A stretch of DNA of 64,000 bases, taken from assembly GCA_033060915.1 (NCBI GenBank), contig CM065389.1, positions 24,025,001 through 24,089,000 on the forward strand. The letters run 5' to 3'. Of the stretch, positions 12,676 through 22,979 are shown in pieces. The position numbers and the translations under genes are program-made. This stretch comes from Euryodendron excelsum (taxonomy: Eukaryota > Streptophyta > Magnoliopsida > Ericales > Pentaphylacaceae). Under the pieces are notes generated by a model, which was given only the letters and a program-made list of their open reading frames with translations, had not been told where the DNA came from and ran no database searches. Positions within the stretch are counted from its first letter, which is position 1. Every line of letters begins with the position of its first letter.

Positions 12676-13297
12676 TGTTACAATGTCTATGAGTTTTAAG
12701 TGATGCATGTTTGATGATCAAGATTCAAGACCTCCAAACCATTCATGCCATCTGGTGGTTCTAAGCCATCTAATAATTTTTCATGATGCAAATATTGAAA
12801 TTTATAACATTGTTCCGATTAGTTTTTTCAACTAGTTTTTCAACTCAAATTAATTAATTTATTTATTTTTATGAACTTTTAATTAAGATTTAGACATTTT
12901 TTATACTAAAAATGAAACTAAAATTAGTGAAAAAGAAAAAAATAATTAGAAAAGTCGGTAAATAGGATGATCCGAATGAAGTTTTACATTTCTTATGAAA
13001 AAGAAAAAGAAAAAAATAGAAATAACAGAATAACATTGTGTATTTTGCAAAATTGGTGACTATCCTTACTCTTAGGCTCACTTTCAGTAGGTGTGTAAGT
13101 GGCACACAGGGAATAACAAGAGCAATAATGGTGGGGAAGTCCTAACTCCTAACCTCTCAATGAATGTCAAAGCGGCAAAAAGTGACATATGTATATATTT
13201 TTATCCCAAATATAGGATAATACCTGAAAATTTTATCCAATGCCCAGTTTCGGCAAAAATTTTCTTTAATGCACTAAATTAACCAAGAAGTTATGAT
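12676..13297. other. Intergenic DNA, no gene seen
   Basis: AT-rich sequence with no recognisable coding or repeat structure, ending at the target duplication of the copia element. Confidence 0.6.
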
Positions 13298-13302
13298 AGT
13301 AA
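13298..13302. repeat. TSD AGTAA, left copy
   Basis: AGTAA directly precedes the 5' LTR (which begins TATTAGCAC) and recurs at 20338-20342 directly after the 3' LTR. The 5-bp length is typical of Ty1/copia integration. Confidence 0.8.
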
Positions 13303-13473
13303 TATTAGCACAACATAGCTCCACAATTGTGGAAATCTGTGGAGCGATAAGGTGACCTAAAATTATCAGAGTGCTAAGGCTAGATATTTTCACAATACTG
13401 CCAATATCAGTGGACAGACGTTGGAGGATAAAAGAGTTTCAATAGCAACAAATTCAAACCAAGATGATAGTTC

Positions 13474-15235
13474 TGTTGGCCCAAGTAGGCAACCCAAGAG
13501 GGGGGGTGAATTGGGTTTTATAGAATTTTTAACAAGAGTTTCAACTAAAAAATCGTTTATGGATTTTAGAAACAAATAATCAAAGTATATGTATCAAGCA
13601 AATGAAGTGTACATTAAAGCAAGTATTTGCAAGCATGCATAATGAGCAAGTAAGCAAAACAGAGGCAGAAGAAATATGCACCAGATTTATAGAGGTTCGG
13701 CCAACCTTGCCTACGTCCTCTCTTCTTCGATTCTTTCGAAGGAATTCCACTATGCAATACACCTTACACAGCCGCTGGTTGTGCCACGAGTGCCCAGCTC
13801 ACTCTTTACAAAAGCTTCTTCCCAAGCTTTCAAAACCCAAGAGATTTGTCCAAGCTTCTCTTAAACTTACAAGTGTTTTTCCCAAGAACACTTAAACTTA
13901 CAAGGTTACAAACCCTCCCAAACAAGAATGAATGAAGATTATACAAAGAGTGACTCTCCTAGTGAGTATACAAATGAATACAACTCAATAGATAACTTTA
14001 AACACTCAGCAAGAATATGTAACAGTTAGGTGCATGTGATTTTTAGCTTTGAAGCACTTGATATGAATGGTATGATTGCTCTATTTTTTTTCTTTGAAGC
14101 TGTATGTATCTCATATATATAGGTATGGATCGATTCTAGCCGTTGGAGAAGTATGGGAGAAGATTTGGTTGTGTTTGTGCCCATACCGTCTGTCAGAAAA
14201 CTAGCCGTTAGAGTCTAGGAGTCGACTCTTTTATCAATGAGTCGACTCTTTTTGCATTTCAGCAGATTTTTCAAGTTTCTGTCCAAATGAGTCGACTCTT
14301 TTGTCCCAGGAGTCGACTCTTTTCAGCAGTCTGCAGAATTGTTTGTTCTCTGTTGCAATGAGTCGACTCTTTTTGGCCAGGAGTCGACTCTTTTAAGCTT
14401 CCAGCAGAATTCCAAGGCTCTGTTCGAATGAGTCGGCTCTTTTAACTTGAGGAGTCGACCCTTTTTCCAAAAACCCATATTTTTGCAACTTTTCTTCATT
14501 CTTTTTCAAAGCTTCCAATCTCTTCAAGGATCATCTAAATAGGCTTTTTAAAGCTTGCAAACACTTCTTCAAGATTAGATGACTCCAAGAACATCTTCAA
14601 TCCATTCAAGGTGAGTTTTCTTCATTTTCATCACTTGTAGAGCTCTTCCATTATCATAGCTTCATCTATTGATTCAAGTCTTCTTCAATATCTTCAAGAG
14701 AGCTTCCATGACTTAGAATCTTCATTTCTTCAATCAACATGGCTTCTCCATGGACTTCAACAACTCAAGAAAGCTTTCCAAAGCTTGTGATTCCTTCCAT
14801 GTCTTCAAGACATCTTTACATCTATCAAGAAAGCTTTTATGTTTTTGAGTCGGTCTCTTCTTTTTCCATTCTTGCAAGATATCTTCAAGTACTCAAAGTC
14901 TTCAATCTTTTAAATCAAGACTTTGATCATTTTCATTCTTCTTCTTTGATATCCATCATTTTCATTCCCTTATAAAATCACCATTGTTGAATATGCTATT
15001 CTTTCATGCTTATCAATCTTCAATCTAGGATTTTCATCAACTTGAGAATCCTTTTTCTTCTTATAATATCACCTTTTGTAGAATACATCACTTCATCATG
15101 CTTTTCATCATAAATCCTCTATTATGATAAGCTTCAAGTCAAGATCTAATTAATAATTCATCTGCACACTAAGTAGAATTATTAGATCATTTAACCATGT
15201 TTTGTTATCATCAAAATCAAGGCATTGACTCAACA
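13474..15235. mobile_element. Nested solo-LTR-like insertion (TG...CA, 1762 bp)
   Basis: The insertion starts TGTTGGCCCAAG and ends TTGACTCAACA, giving a short TGTTG/CAACA inverted terminus. It is flanked by AGTTC at 13469-13473 and 15236-15240, a 5-bp TSD; the uninterrupted target is visible in the 3' LTR near 20056-20061. It has no PBS, coding region or second terminal repeat, so a solo LTR is the simplest reading. A TATA-like ATATATATAGG lies near 14111-14123. The GAGGGGGGGTGAATTGGG phrase near its start and the large size recall LTRs of the SIRE/Maximus group, but that identification is tentative. Confidence 0.75.
14214..14466. repeat. Cluster of GAGTCGACTCTTTT repeats
   Basis: The palindromic core AGTCGACT with a T-rich tail occurs as four pairs in about 250 bp (two diverged copies, GTCGGCT and GTCGACC, in the last pair). 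Spacing alternates: close pairs about 20-25 bases apart, separated by 45-55 bases of CAGCAGA-type spacer. It lies inside the solo-LTR-like insertion, just downstream of its TATA-like sequence. Confidence 0.8.
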
Positions 15236-15540
15236 AGTTCAACTGATCAGGAAACTCCAGCTATACAAACCGAGTATATCGGATCCAAATCACCTTTGGT
15301 GAAATGCATAGAAGCTGCTTCAAGTCTAGATACATTTGAAATCAATCAATCAAAGATATGAAGAGTATATCGTCAAAGATATGAAGAGTATATCGTCCTA
15401 CGGATTTTTCAAAAATCAGTTGTTATTTTTTTTCCTTTAAATATAAGTACTCTTTATTGCCTTGTGCTCACGGTTCTTCATCAATAAGAAATTATACAGT
15501 ATTCTCTCAAAAAATCCTCATCTTTCTCAAATCTTCTACT

Positions 15541-15552
15541 TGGTAACAGAGC
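15541..15552 (+). other. Primer binding site, tRNA-Met type (copia)
   Basis: TGGTAACAGAGC directly follows the 5' LTR and differs by one base from the usual plant initiator tRNA-Met PBS TGGTATCAGAGC. It sets the LTR/internal boundary. Confidence 0.85.
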
Positions 15553-15598
15553 TAGTGTGAGCACCCAGCAACAACACAGCTTGACAATTCCTGTAACC

Positions 15599-16427
15599 AT
15601 GTCTTCACTATCTTTCAATGTTGGTAATTTCATTACACTCAAACTCATTCCCACCAATTACCCCTTGTGGCGTGAACAAGCCTTGGCCCTTGCAGAAAGC
15701 CAAGAACTGGTTGGCCATTTTACAAATGAAGATCTTGCTCCCACCCAATGCACCACACCAGATCCAAACAACACCACAGATGCAGCAAATTCTGCACCAA
15801 ATTTAACAGAAGCACTCGTTGCCTAGCGAAAGGCGGATCGTCTTCTTTGTAGGTGGATAATTGGAACACTTTCTGAAGAAGCGCTTAGCCTCATCGTTGG
15901 ATTAGACACAACCCACGCCGTTTGGGAAGCACTCAAAGATGCATATGCTCAAGATTCGCAAGAACGCGAATTCACACTTCATCAACAAGTCACTTATCTT
16001 CACAAAGAAGACGACAAAACTTTTGGAGAACATATCCGAACTTTCAAAGGTTTACATGATAATCTAGCAGCTATTGGGAAACCTGTCCCAGACAAAGAGA
16101 AAGTATTCTGCCTTCTTACTAGTCTCGGTCCTCAATATGAAACCTTCACAACTACTATGCTGAAGCCCCCAAGGCCATCATACTCGGAGCTGATCTCCCA
16201 ACTTCAAAGTCTTGACTAACGGCAGAGTTGGTTTTCTAGTCATACAAATGTGCCAACAACAGCGCTCCCAGTAGCCTTCCTCCAGATATCATAGCAACTT
16301 ACAAAAATTCACATCTACTGGGAGAGGATTTCAGGCACAACAACCTTGAGACCAAAATCGAAGCTTTTCTGATGACCCCACTTTTACCTCTCAACAGCGA
16401 CGTCCTCCACCACCAGGTGAACGCTAT
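15599..16427 (+). pseudogene. Copia gag (UBN2-type), broken
   Basis: The frame opens at ATG 15599 (MSSLSF) after the PBS and shows the copia gag pattern: LKLIPTNYPLWREQ near the N terminus, then a conserved central region after a TAG stop at 15824-15826 that probably replaces a tryptophan codon. Downstream (15830-16220) the capsid-like part can be read, including AVWEALKDAYA, FGEHIRTFKGLHDNLAAIG and LTSLGPQYE. Another stop (TAA near 16217) and frame changes follow. Gag would form the virus-like particle; this copy cannot encode an intact one. Confidence 0.8.
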
Positions 16428-16823
16428 ATGACTCATGTAGAAAGAGATCTTTACCGTGATGAAAAATGCCAGTATTGTGGCACAATGGGTCATATTGCAA
16501 AAATCTGCTGGTGGGTGCCCAAGAAGCTAACTCAATATGATGAAATTCCACAAGCTCTTACTGCTATCACCTTGGATAACACCATCGTAGAAACAGAGTG
16601 GACCTCAGACACGGGAGCCTCCAACCACATGACAGGTAAGCCAGGTATGTTAACTAATATTCACAAATACTTCGGTATAAATTCTGTTCTTATTGGCGAT
16701 GGATCTTCTCTACCAATTCTCGGTATTGGAGACTCTTTTATTAAGCAACAAAATACTAGCTTACCTCTTCGTGATGTCCTGCTAGTTCCTGACTTAACAA
16801 AAAATTTGCTCTCTGTCAGTTAG
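16428..16823 (+). pseudogene. Copia gag zinc knuckle and protease segment
   Basis: This open stretch carries a CX2CX4HX4C zinc knuckle (CQYCGTMGHIAKIC, 16463-16505), the nucleic-acid-binding tail of gag. About 50 residues later comes the aspartic protease active site WTSDTGASNHMTG, with the DTG triad intact. It ends in a stop at 16821-16823 after KNLLSVS, a point where copia polyproteins normally read on into integrase. Confidence 0.85.
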
Positions 16824-16901
16824 CTAACCACTCAGTTTCCTGTTAACTGTGAATTCTCAAGTATTGATTTTTGTATTAAGGAATGAGAAACAGGACAACT
16901 A

Positions 16902-17834
16902 GTGATAACAAGGAGGCGCAAGGGTGATCTTTACGTTCTTCCCACTTTGCCTGAGTTGCATTTTTTCCATTGGTTCAAATCTAGCTCATCAGACGTTTGG
17001 CATCAACGCTTAGGACATCCTCAGTTTTCGGCTTTACAGTTATTAAAAAATAAAGGGTTGATTGATGTCGTAGGTGCTTTGAAATCTGAACATCTTTGTG
17101 ATAGTTGTCAATTAGGAAAGCTTAGTAGATTATCGTTTTCTTGTTCTGAACATTCAAGTTCTGGTATTTTTGAAAAAATTCACTATGATTTGTGGGGACC
17201 TGCTTCTGTTTTATCAATTGGGAAATTCAGATATTATGCTTGTTTGGTTGATGATTTCTCTAAATATACATGGATTATTCCCTTACAACATAAATATGAT
17301 TTTGGAAATGCATATTTAGCCTTTAAACAATATGCCACACGACAATTTAACAAACAAATCAAGATTTTTCATTCCGATGGAGGAGGAGAATTCAACAACT
17401 CTAGATTATCATCTCATTTTCTCTCCACAGGCACCATTCATCAGGTGTCATGTCCACATACCCCTGAGCAGACAGGTATGGTTGAAAGGCGACATAGGAT
17501 TATACGCGAACTAGGTATGACTATGTTATTTCACAGTGGTGCTCCTCTATTTCTATGGGTAGAAGCTTTCACTACAGCTGTATACCTTATTAATCGATTG
17601 CCTTCATCTGCTCTTAATTTTGAAACTCCATATTTTACATTGCATGATACTCATCCTATTTATTCTTCACTTCGTGTCTTTGGCTCTAAATGTTTTCCTT
17701 ACATTTGGGACATATGGCGTCACAAATTTGATCTAAAAACTATTCTCTGTATCTTTGTAGGGTATAGTGATAAACATAAAGGATACAAGTGCTTTCACCC
17801 TTCAAGAATTTTTTTTTCATCTCTCGGCATGTAG
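16902..17834 (+). pseudogene. Copia integrase segment
   Basis: The 310-residue frame contains the HHCC zinc-binding domain (WHQRLGHP and LCDSCQLGK) and an rve catalytic core. The catalytic residues can be placed at D in YDLWGPA, D in FHSDGGGEF and E in GMVERRHR, so the DDE triad is preserved. Integrase inserts the cDNA into host DNA. The frame closes at 17832-17834; the sequence continues in another frame (17789-18211) through a Ser/Pro/Glu-rich linker, as expected between integrase and RT, so one frameshift separates them. Confidence 0.88.
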
Positions 17835-18389
17835 TTTTTGATAAGTTAATCTTTCCATATAAGAATGCTTGCAAACCCAGCATTACGCCTTCTGCACCAC
17901 ATGTTATCAACATATTTGATTCATGGTTACCTTATACTAACTCTAATTCCTTTATAGAGACTCCATTGCCAAGACTTATCTCACCATGCTTAAGTCCTTT
18001 ACAACCACCAGTGGCTTCTTACCCTCCATCTGAAGATATATGTCTGCCTCTCTATGATACTAGCACAACACAACTTGAGTCCGAGCCTATCGAGCAATCA
18101 AAACGACCCTCACCAATCGAGCAACAACTCTTACAGCTCGAGTCCGAGCCTTTTGAGCAACTAGAGCACCCTTCTCAGCTTGAGCCCGAGCCATCTCAAC
18201 CAGCTCCATAGATCGAGCCTGAGTTATTTCAACCAATACAACCCCCACAAGCACTACCTTCACACTCCATGGTTATTCGTTCTTAATGAGGAGTTGTTAA
18301 ACCCAATCCAAAGTATGCCTTGACTTCCACATCATCTGCCAATATCCCCCGTGAGCCACATAATGTTCGATCAGCCTTGGCTCATCCTA

Positions 18390-19340
18390 GCTGAAAAGAT
18401 GCTATGGACGAGGAACTCGCGGCTCCACATCAAAACCAAACCTGGCAACTTGTTCCTCGCACTCTTGACATGCATGTCATTGGCTTTAAGTGGGTTCCCA
18501 AGCCCAAACTCGAACCTGACGGCTCCCTAGATCGTCTCAAAGCTTGAGTTATTGCAAAGGGGTATCATCAAATTGATGGAGTGGAATACATCGAAACCTT
18601 CTCTTTAGTCATCAAACCTAGAACCATTCGCATGGTCATCACTATAGCACTAGCTTAGAAATGGCCCATTCATCAACTTGATGTAGAAAATGCTTTCCTA
18701 CATGGTTTAAATTTAGAAGTTATATATATGGAACAACCACTAGGAATGGCAGACCGTCAATACCCAACACATGTTTGCAAGCTTTAAAGAGCTCTCCATG
18801 GTCTCAAACAAGCACCTCGTGCTTGGTTTGATCGGTTCAGTGCTTTTCTTCTTAAATATCGTTTCTTTTGCAACCTAGCAGATCCATCCTTATTCATTTT
18901 TCATTTTGATCATGGTTTGCTAATTCTTCTTCTTTATGTAGATGATATACTCCTCACAGGATCCACTACAGTGCTTGTGACAACCTTCATTCAACTCCTC
19001 AGCTCTGAATTTGCAATGAAGGACTTGAGACCAGTTTATCACTTCCTTGGCATCGACATCTCTCAAACAACCAATGGTCTTCACTTATCCCAGTCACACT
19101 ATGCCTTTACCATACTCGAACGAGCCAACATGGTAGACTGTAAACCCATGAGCACACCAATTGAAGCAAAGACAAAAATGTCATCAAATGAAACTCCTCT
19201 GGAAGATCCAAGTTACTTTCGAGCACTTGTAGGTGCTCTACAATATCTAACACTCACACGACCAAATCTTTCATACAATGTTAACTATGTGTCTCAATTC
19301 ATGCATGCTCCCAATCTTACACATTTAAAATTGGTTTGAC
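18390..19340 (+). pseudogene. Copia reverse transcriptase (RVT_2), broken
   Basis: RVT_2 motifs are readable in order: FKWVPKPKLEPDGS (near 18484), QLDVENAFLHG with its catalytic aspartate (near 18676), LHGLKQAPRAWFDRF (near 18796) and the catalytic LLYVDDILLTGS (near 18938). Stops interrupt it near 18545, 18656 and 18785, and only 18917-19339 stays open. The enzyme would copy element RNA into DNA. Confidence 0.88.
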
Positions 19341-19876
19341 GTATCTTACGATATGTCAAAGGTACAATTGAAATGGGTTTACATTTTACTTCTAACACTA
19401 CACTTGATCTGTATGCTTTCTTTGATGCAGATTGGGCAGGCTGTCCGATACACGACGTTCCACCACTGGATATTGCACTTTCCTTGGAGGAAATCTCATC
19501 TCCTGGTGTGCGAAGAAACAACATACGATATCCTGATCTAGCACAGAAGCTGAGTATCGAGCCATGGCCAACACTGCAGCTGACCTCACGTGGTTGACAT
19601 TTATTCTAAAAGATCTTCACATTCCAATGAAATCTTCTCCAATACTCTACTGTGACAACCTTAGTGCTCTTCATATGACTGTTAATCCGGTGTTTCATGC
19701 CCGTACTAAACATATTAATTTGGATTACCATTTTGTGCTCGAACAAGTTGCATTTGGACTCCTTGTCACTCGACACATCTCCACCACTGATCAAGTTGCA
19801 GACCTCCTCACTAAACCCATGTCAAAGGCTACTCTCAATTACTTTCAAACCAAACTCTACCTCCAACCCCAACACA
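19341..19876 (+). pseudogene. Copia RNase H, broken
   Basis: After a frame change, RNase H motifs appear: DADWAGC (near 19426) and then, from 19564, AMANTAADLTWL, LYCDNLSALHM, ARTKHI and the C-terminal DQVADLLTKPMS. This is the usual 3' end of a copia pol, followed directly by the polypurine tract. Frames differ between the first and second halves, so the gene is inactive. Confidence 0.88.
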
Positions 19877-19889
19877 GTTTGAGGGAGAG
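19877..19889 (+). other. Polypurine tract (copia)
   Basis: The purine-rich AGTTTGAGGGAGAG lies directly before the 3' LTR, where plus-strand DNA synthesis is primed. Confidence 0.8.
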
Positions 19890-20337
19890 TATTAGCACAA
19901 CACAGGTTGACAATTATGGAAATCAGTGGAGCGATAAGTTGACCCAAAATTATCGAAGTGATAAGGCTGGATATTTCCACAATGCTGCCAATATCAGTGG
20001 AGAGATGTAGGGGGATAAAAGAGTTTCAATAGCAACAAATTCAAACAAAGATGGTAGTTCAACAGATCAGGAAATTCCAGCTATACAAACCCAGTATATC
20101 GGATCCAAATCACTTTTGGTGAAATGCATAGAAGCTGCTTTAAGTCTAGGTGCATTTGAAACCAGTCAATAAAAAATATGAAGAGTATATCGTCCTACGG
20201 ATGTTACAAAAATCAGTTGTTATTTTTTTTACTTTAAATATGAGTACTCTGTATTGCCTTGTGCTTACGGTTATTCATCAATAAGAAACTATGCAGTATT
20301 CTCTCAAAAAATTCTCATCTTTCTCAAATCTTCTACT
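19890..20337 (+). repeat. 3' LTR of copia element (448 bp)
   Basis: It begins TATTAGCACAAC and ends TTCTACT, matching the two halves of the 5' LTR, and is followed by the TSD AGTAA (20338-20342). It preserves the uninterrupted target of the nested insertion. The two LTRs differ at many positions by eye, so the insertion is not recent. Confidence 0.9.
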
Positions 20338-20342
20338 AGTAA
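20338..20342. repeat. TSD AGTAA, right copy
   Basis: Pairs with 13298-13302 and fixes the right end of the copia element. Confidence 0.8.
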
Positions 20343-20949
20343 TACATGATAATCATGAAAAGAAAATGATAAGAGTGCATCAAAACTACAATTTATTCTT
20401 ATCAATTTTTAGTGCATCAGAGTTGGATAGTGTAAACACCTTAAAATATGACACATGTGCGATATAAAAGTTGTGGGAACACGAATTACAGAGTTTAACA
20501 AAAAAGCTAATGTGAAACATGAAATCTAGTTTTACACCACAAAAAATGAATGCTGATTGTATGTCCATGTGCTTAATTAAAATCTGCAGAATATATATAA
20601 TCCAAAAGAGGACTTAGACATATCTTTTGGGTTTGAAACCCGAAGAAGATCCGAAACTTTTAAAACCAGAAAATATTCTATATGCAACTTGTGATAGTAT
20701 TGTGTATTACTCGCGGTGAAGTGTAATCAAACCCATAGAACCCAATTACACTCACACTATCTACAACTCAACTGCACTCCAACACTCTAGTGCTATGAGA
20801 ATATGAGATGTAACTTTCCATTATAATGGGAAGTGTGGGGAGTTACTTAACTACTATCCCATAGATTCATGAGTCCGAGTTATGGGCATGCCAATGGGTG
20901 CCTGAACTAACTTAAATACGAACAAAATCAAATATTAATATACGTATTT
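20343..20949. other. Intergenic DNA, no gene seen
   Basis: AT-rich DNA between the copia element and the TRIM; no frame or repeat of note. Confidence 0.6.
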
Positions 20950-20954
20950 GTTCT

Positions 20955-21493
20955 TGTTGAAGAACTTATGGGTTTAACTTAACCTTGAAAATCGGCTTGG
21001 AAGATGAGGGTTGCCCCATGCATATATGGAGGTGATGACCTTCGTACCTGGGCAATATGAGACTTCACTTATACATTCCCTTATACGAAGCTTGAAGATA
21101 TGAGGTAAGAGCGTGAACTGAGTAGTTCCAAAAGGTGAAAACCCTTCGGAACCCAACTTTGATACCATGTTGAAGAACCCATGGGCCTAAATCAACCTTG
21201 AAAATCGACTTGCAAGGTGAGGATTGTCCAGGGGCATAATGAAGGTGATGGCCTTTGTATTCGGGTGATGTGGGACTTCTCTTACACCCCCCCTCACACG
21301 AAGCGTGAAGATATGAGGTAAGAGCGCGAGTTGAGTTGTCGCAAGAGGTGAAGGCCTTTTCGAACCCAACTCTGATACCATGTTGAAGAACCTATGAGCT
21401 TAACTTGAAAATCGGTTTGCAAGGTGAGGGTTGCCCAAGACATATATGAAAGTGATGATATTCATATTTGGACGATATGGGACTTCACTCATA
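20955..21493 (-). mobile_element. Tandem TRIM: three LTRs, two internal regions
   Basis: Three LTR-like units at 20955-21075, 21168-21286 and 21381-21493 (about 113-121 bp) alternate with two internal regions of about 92-94 bp. On the minus strand each LTR begins TGTAAGAGAAGTCCCACATC-like and ends TTCTTCAACA. It is followed by the tRNA-Met PBS TGGTATCAGAGTTGGG (complement at 21365-21380 and, mutated, at 21152-21167). The polypurine tract GTGAGGGGGGG (complement at 21287-21297) precedes the middle LTR on that strand. The array is flanked by one TSD, GTTCT (20950-20954 and 21494-21498). No protein is encoded; TRIMs depend on other elements for mobility. Confidence 0.82.
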
Positions 21494-21498
21494 GTTCT

Positions 21499-21612
21499 GA
21501 ACAAACATATTTGTTTGACTATAGAAATAGTGAATTCTTCTATGAAAAAAATGAAGAACAAACATATTTGTTTGATTATAAAAATAGTGAATTCTTCTAT
21601 GAAAAACATGAA
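21499..21612. repeat. 57-bp direct tandem repeat, two copies
   Basis: GAACAAACATATTTGTTTGA begins at 21499 and again at 21556; the units run to 21555 and 21612 with few differences. The repeat starts exactly where the TRIM's right TSD ends. Each unit holds the short dyad ACAAACATATTTGTTT. Confidence 0.85.
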
Positions 21613-22060
21613 GGAAACTAATAGAAATGATCAAAAGAAACGAATGATTAATTGTTGTCACAAAAAGGGTAATGAAGGAGAAAGTTAACAAATAGTTGAG
21701 TTCAATGAGATAGTTGACTTGGTTATTGTGTTTATAAGATTTTATAATGAAGTGCTATAATTTTTAAAAACTCATTTTTACATTTATTACTAGAATTGAG
21801 AAGATAGTGAAAATACATTTCATTGAATTTTGACTTTCATATAATGTATAGTGGTAAGTTTTATCCTGTTTGAAAAATTCATATATGATATACAAATGTG
21901 AAGGATATTACAAGTATTTGAGTTAATGGTTGTAGAATAAAAACATATACTTAATTTACTATTAAATTTCTTATCAGATTGGAGTTTTTTTTCCTTATCA
22001 TTAGAAGTGAGTTTAAAAATATAAAGAAGTTATTTTTTCATCAAGTGCTTATCGCCTTGC
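21613..22060. other. AT-rich intergenic DNA, no gene seen
   Basis: Low-complexity AT-rich sequence up to the TSD of the Ogre-like element. Confidence 0.6.
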
Positions 22061-22065
22061 ACAAA
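22061..22065. repeat. TSD ACAAA, left copy
   Basis: ACAAA lies directly before the 5' LTR (TGCAAGCACCCC) and again at 43724-43728 directly after the 3' LTR (...GGGGCGCGACA). Confidence 0.82.
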
Positions 22066-22231
22066 TGCAAGCACCCCATTTTTGCCCGCTCGGCAATCTT
22101 TGGCCCGACCGGATTCGGTTTCTAACATCACGACACATGCAGGCTCAAGATGAGCCTTTCAATCTCCAATCCAACCAGCTGGTCGCTTCTCGGGCCCACA
22201 AGGAACCGCTAAAGCTTTAAACACCATTATT

Positions 22232-22570
22232 CCAGGCAGTTTTTCGGATTAGGCGGACCTAGAAACCAGCGCCATTCAGGTAGCTTCCCAGAATCGGGCG
22301 ATCTCAGGGACCAACACCTCATCAAAGATTCTAGACGGTTCACTTCTGGCCCCCGCTAGCCCGCCAATGTAGAATGTCCGTCATTCAGTAGTTCTCCGGA
22401 ACTAGGCGTTCTTGGAGACCAACACCACCCTTCTAGGTAGCTTTCTGGGACCAGGCGTTCTTAGGAACCAACACCACCCTACAGATAGCTCTCTAAGACC
22501 AGGCGTTCTTAGAGACCAACACCGCACAGGTAGTTTTTCGAGACCGAGCGGTCTCGGGAACCAACACCTA
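22232..22570. repeat. Stem-loop array in LTR, about six units
   Basis: Units of about 45-50 bp share flanks (GGTAGCTTT... before, ACCAACACC after) and each holds an inverted repeat of different sequence. Two are perfect: CTCTAAGA/TCTTAGAG at 22491-22498 and 22507-22514, and CGAGACCG/CGGTCTCG at 22539-22556. Others are imperfect. The same array recurs in the 3' LTR (39835-40175) and, inverted, at 58870-59210. Confidence 0.75.
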
Positions 22571-22979
22571 GGTCAACACCGGCGCTTGCTAGCTTGACTC
22601 GGTGAAAAATGACCAAATCTACCCCTTGGGCCTCCAGGTATGTTTTGGGAAAGTTTAAAATCCCTCAAAACAATAAGTTTGTCCTTCCATAATGTTGTCA
22701 AACCATTGGGCATCCCCCACACGCCATTTGGTCCAAATCCAGTCTTATTCCGGCTCACTCTGGTCAAAATGACCATTTTTCCCCTGAACGACTTAGCACA
22801 GCACGAACCTCGCTGAACGGTGACAAACTCTCTCAAAACCATCCTTGAACAGCCCTACACGCCTAACACAATATACCAGACCATTCCTGACCATTTCCAG
22901 CCAACTCCGGTTAAAATGACCATTTCGCCCCTGGAGGCCAAAAATGCCCCGAAACAGCACCGGCCTTGGGGTTTAGAAT

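Larger units (their letters stand above)
13303..15540 (+). repeat. 5' LTR of copia element, interrupted
   Basis: 13303-13473 matches 19890-20060 and 15241-15540 matches 20061-20337 of the 3' LTR, with the nested insertion between. The LTR proper is about 471 bp, slightly longer than the 3' copy because AAAGATATGAAGAGTATATC is tandemly repeated near 15350-15395. It ends ...TCTACT immediately before the PBS. Confidence 0.9.
13303..20337 (+). mobile_element. Complete, decayed Ty1/copia retrotransposon
   Basis: Both LTRs, a tRNA-Met-type PBS, gag, protease, integrase, RT, RNase H in copia order (integrase before RT), a polypurine tract and a 5-bp TSD are all present. Without the nested 1762-bp insertion and its extra TSD copy, the element is about 5.27 kb, normal for plant copia. 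The reading frame is broken by several stops and frame changes. Both LTRs start with TATTAG rather than TGTTAG, so the terminal dinucleotide is altered in both copies. The lineage (possibly Ale/Retrofit-like) is uncertain. Confidence 0.92.

Noticed and set aside
14214..14466. CRISPR-like array (short repeats with spacers)
   Set aside because: The repeats are palindromic, paired with unequal similar spacers, and lie inside an LTR-like insertion in plant nuclear DNA.
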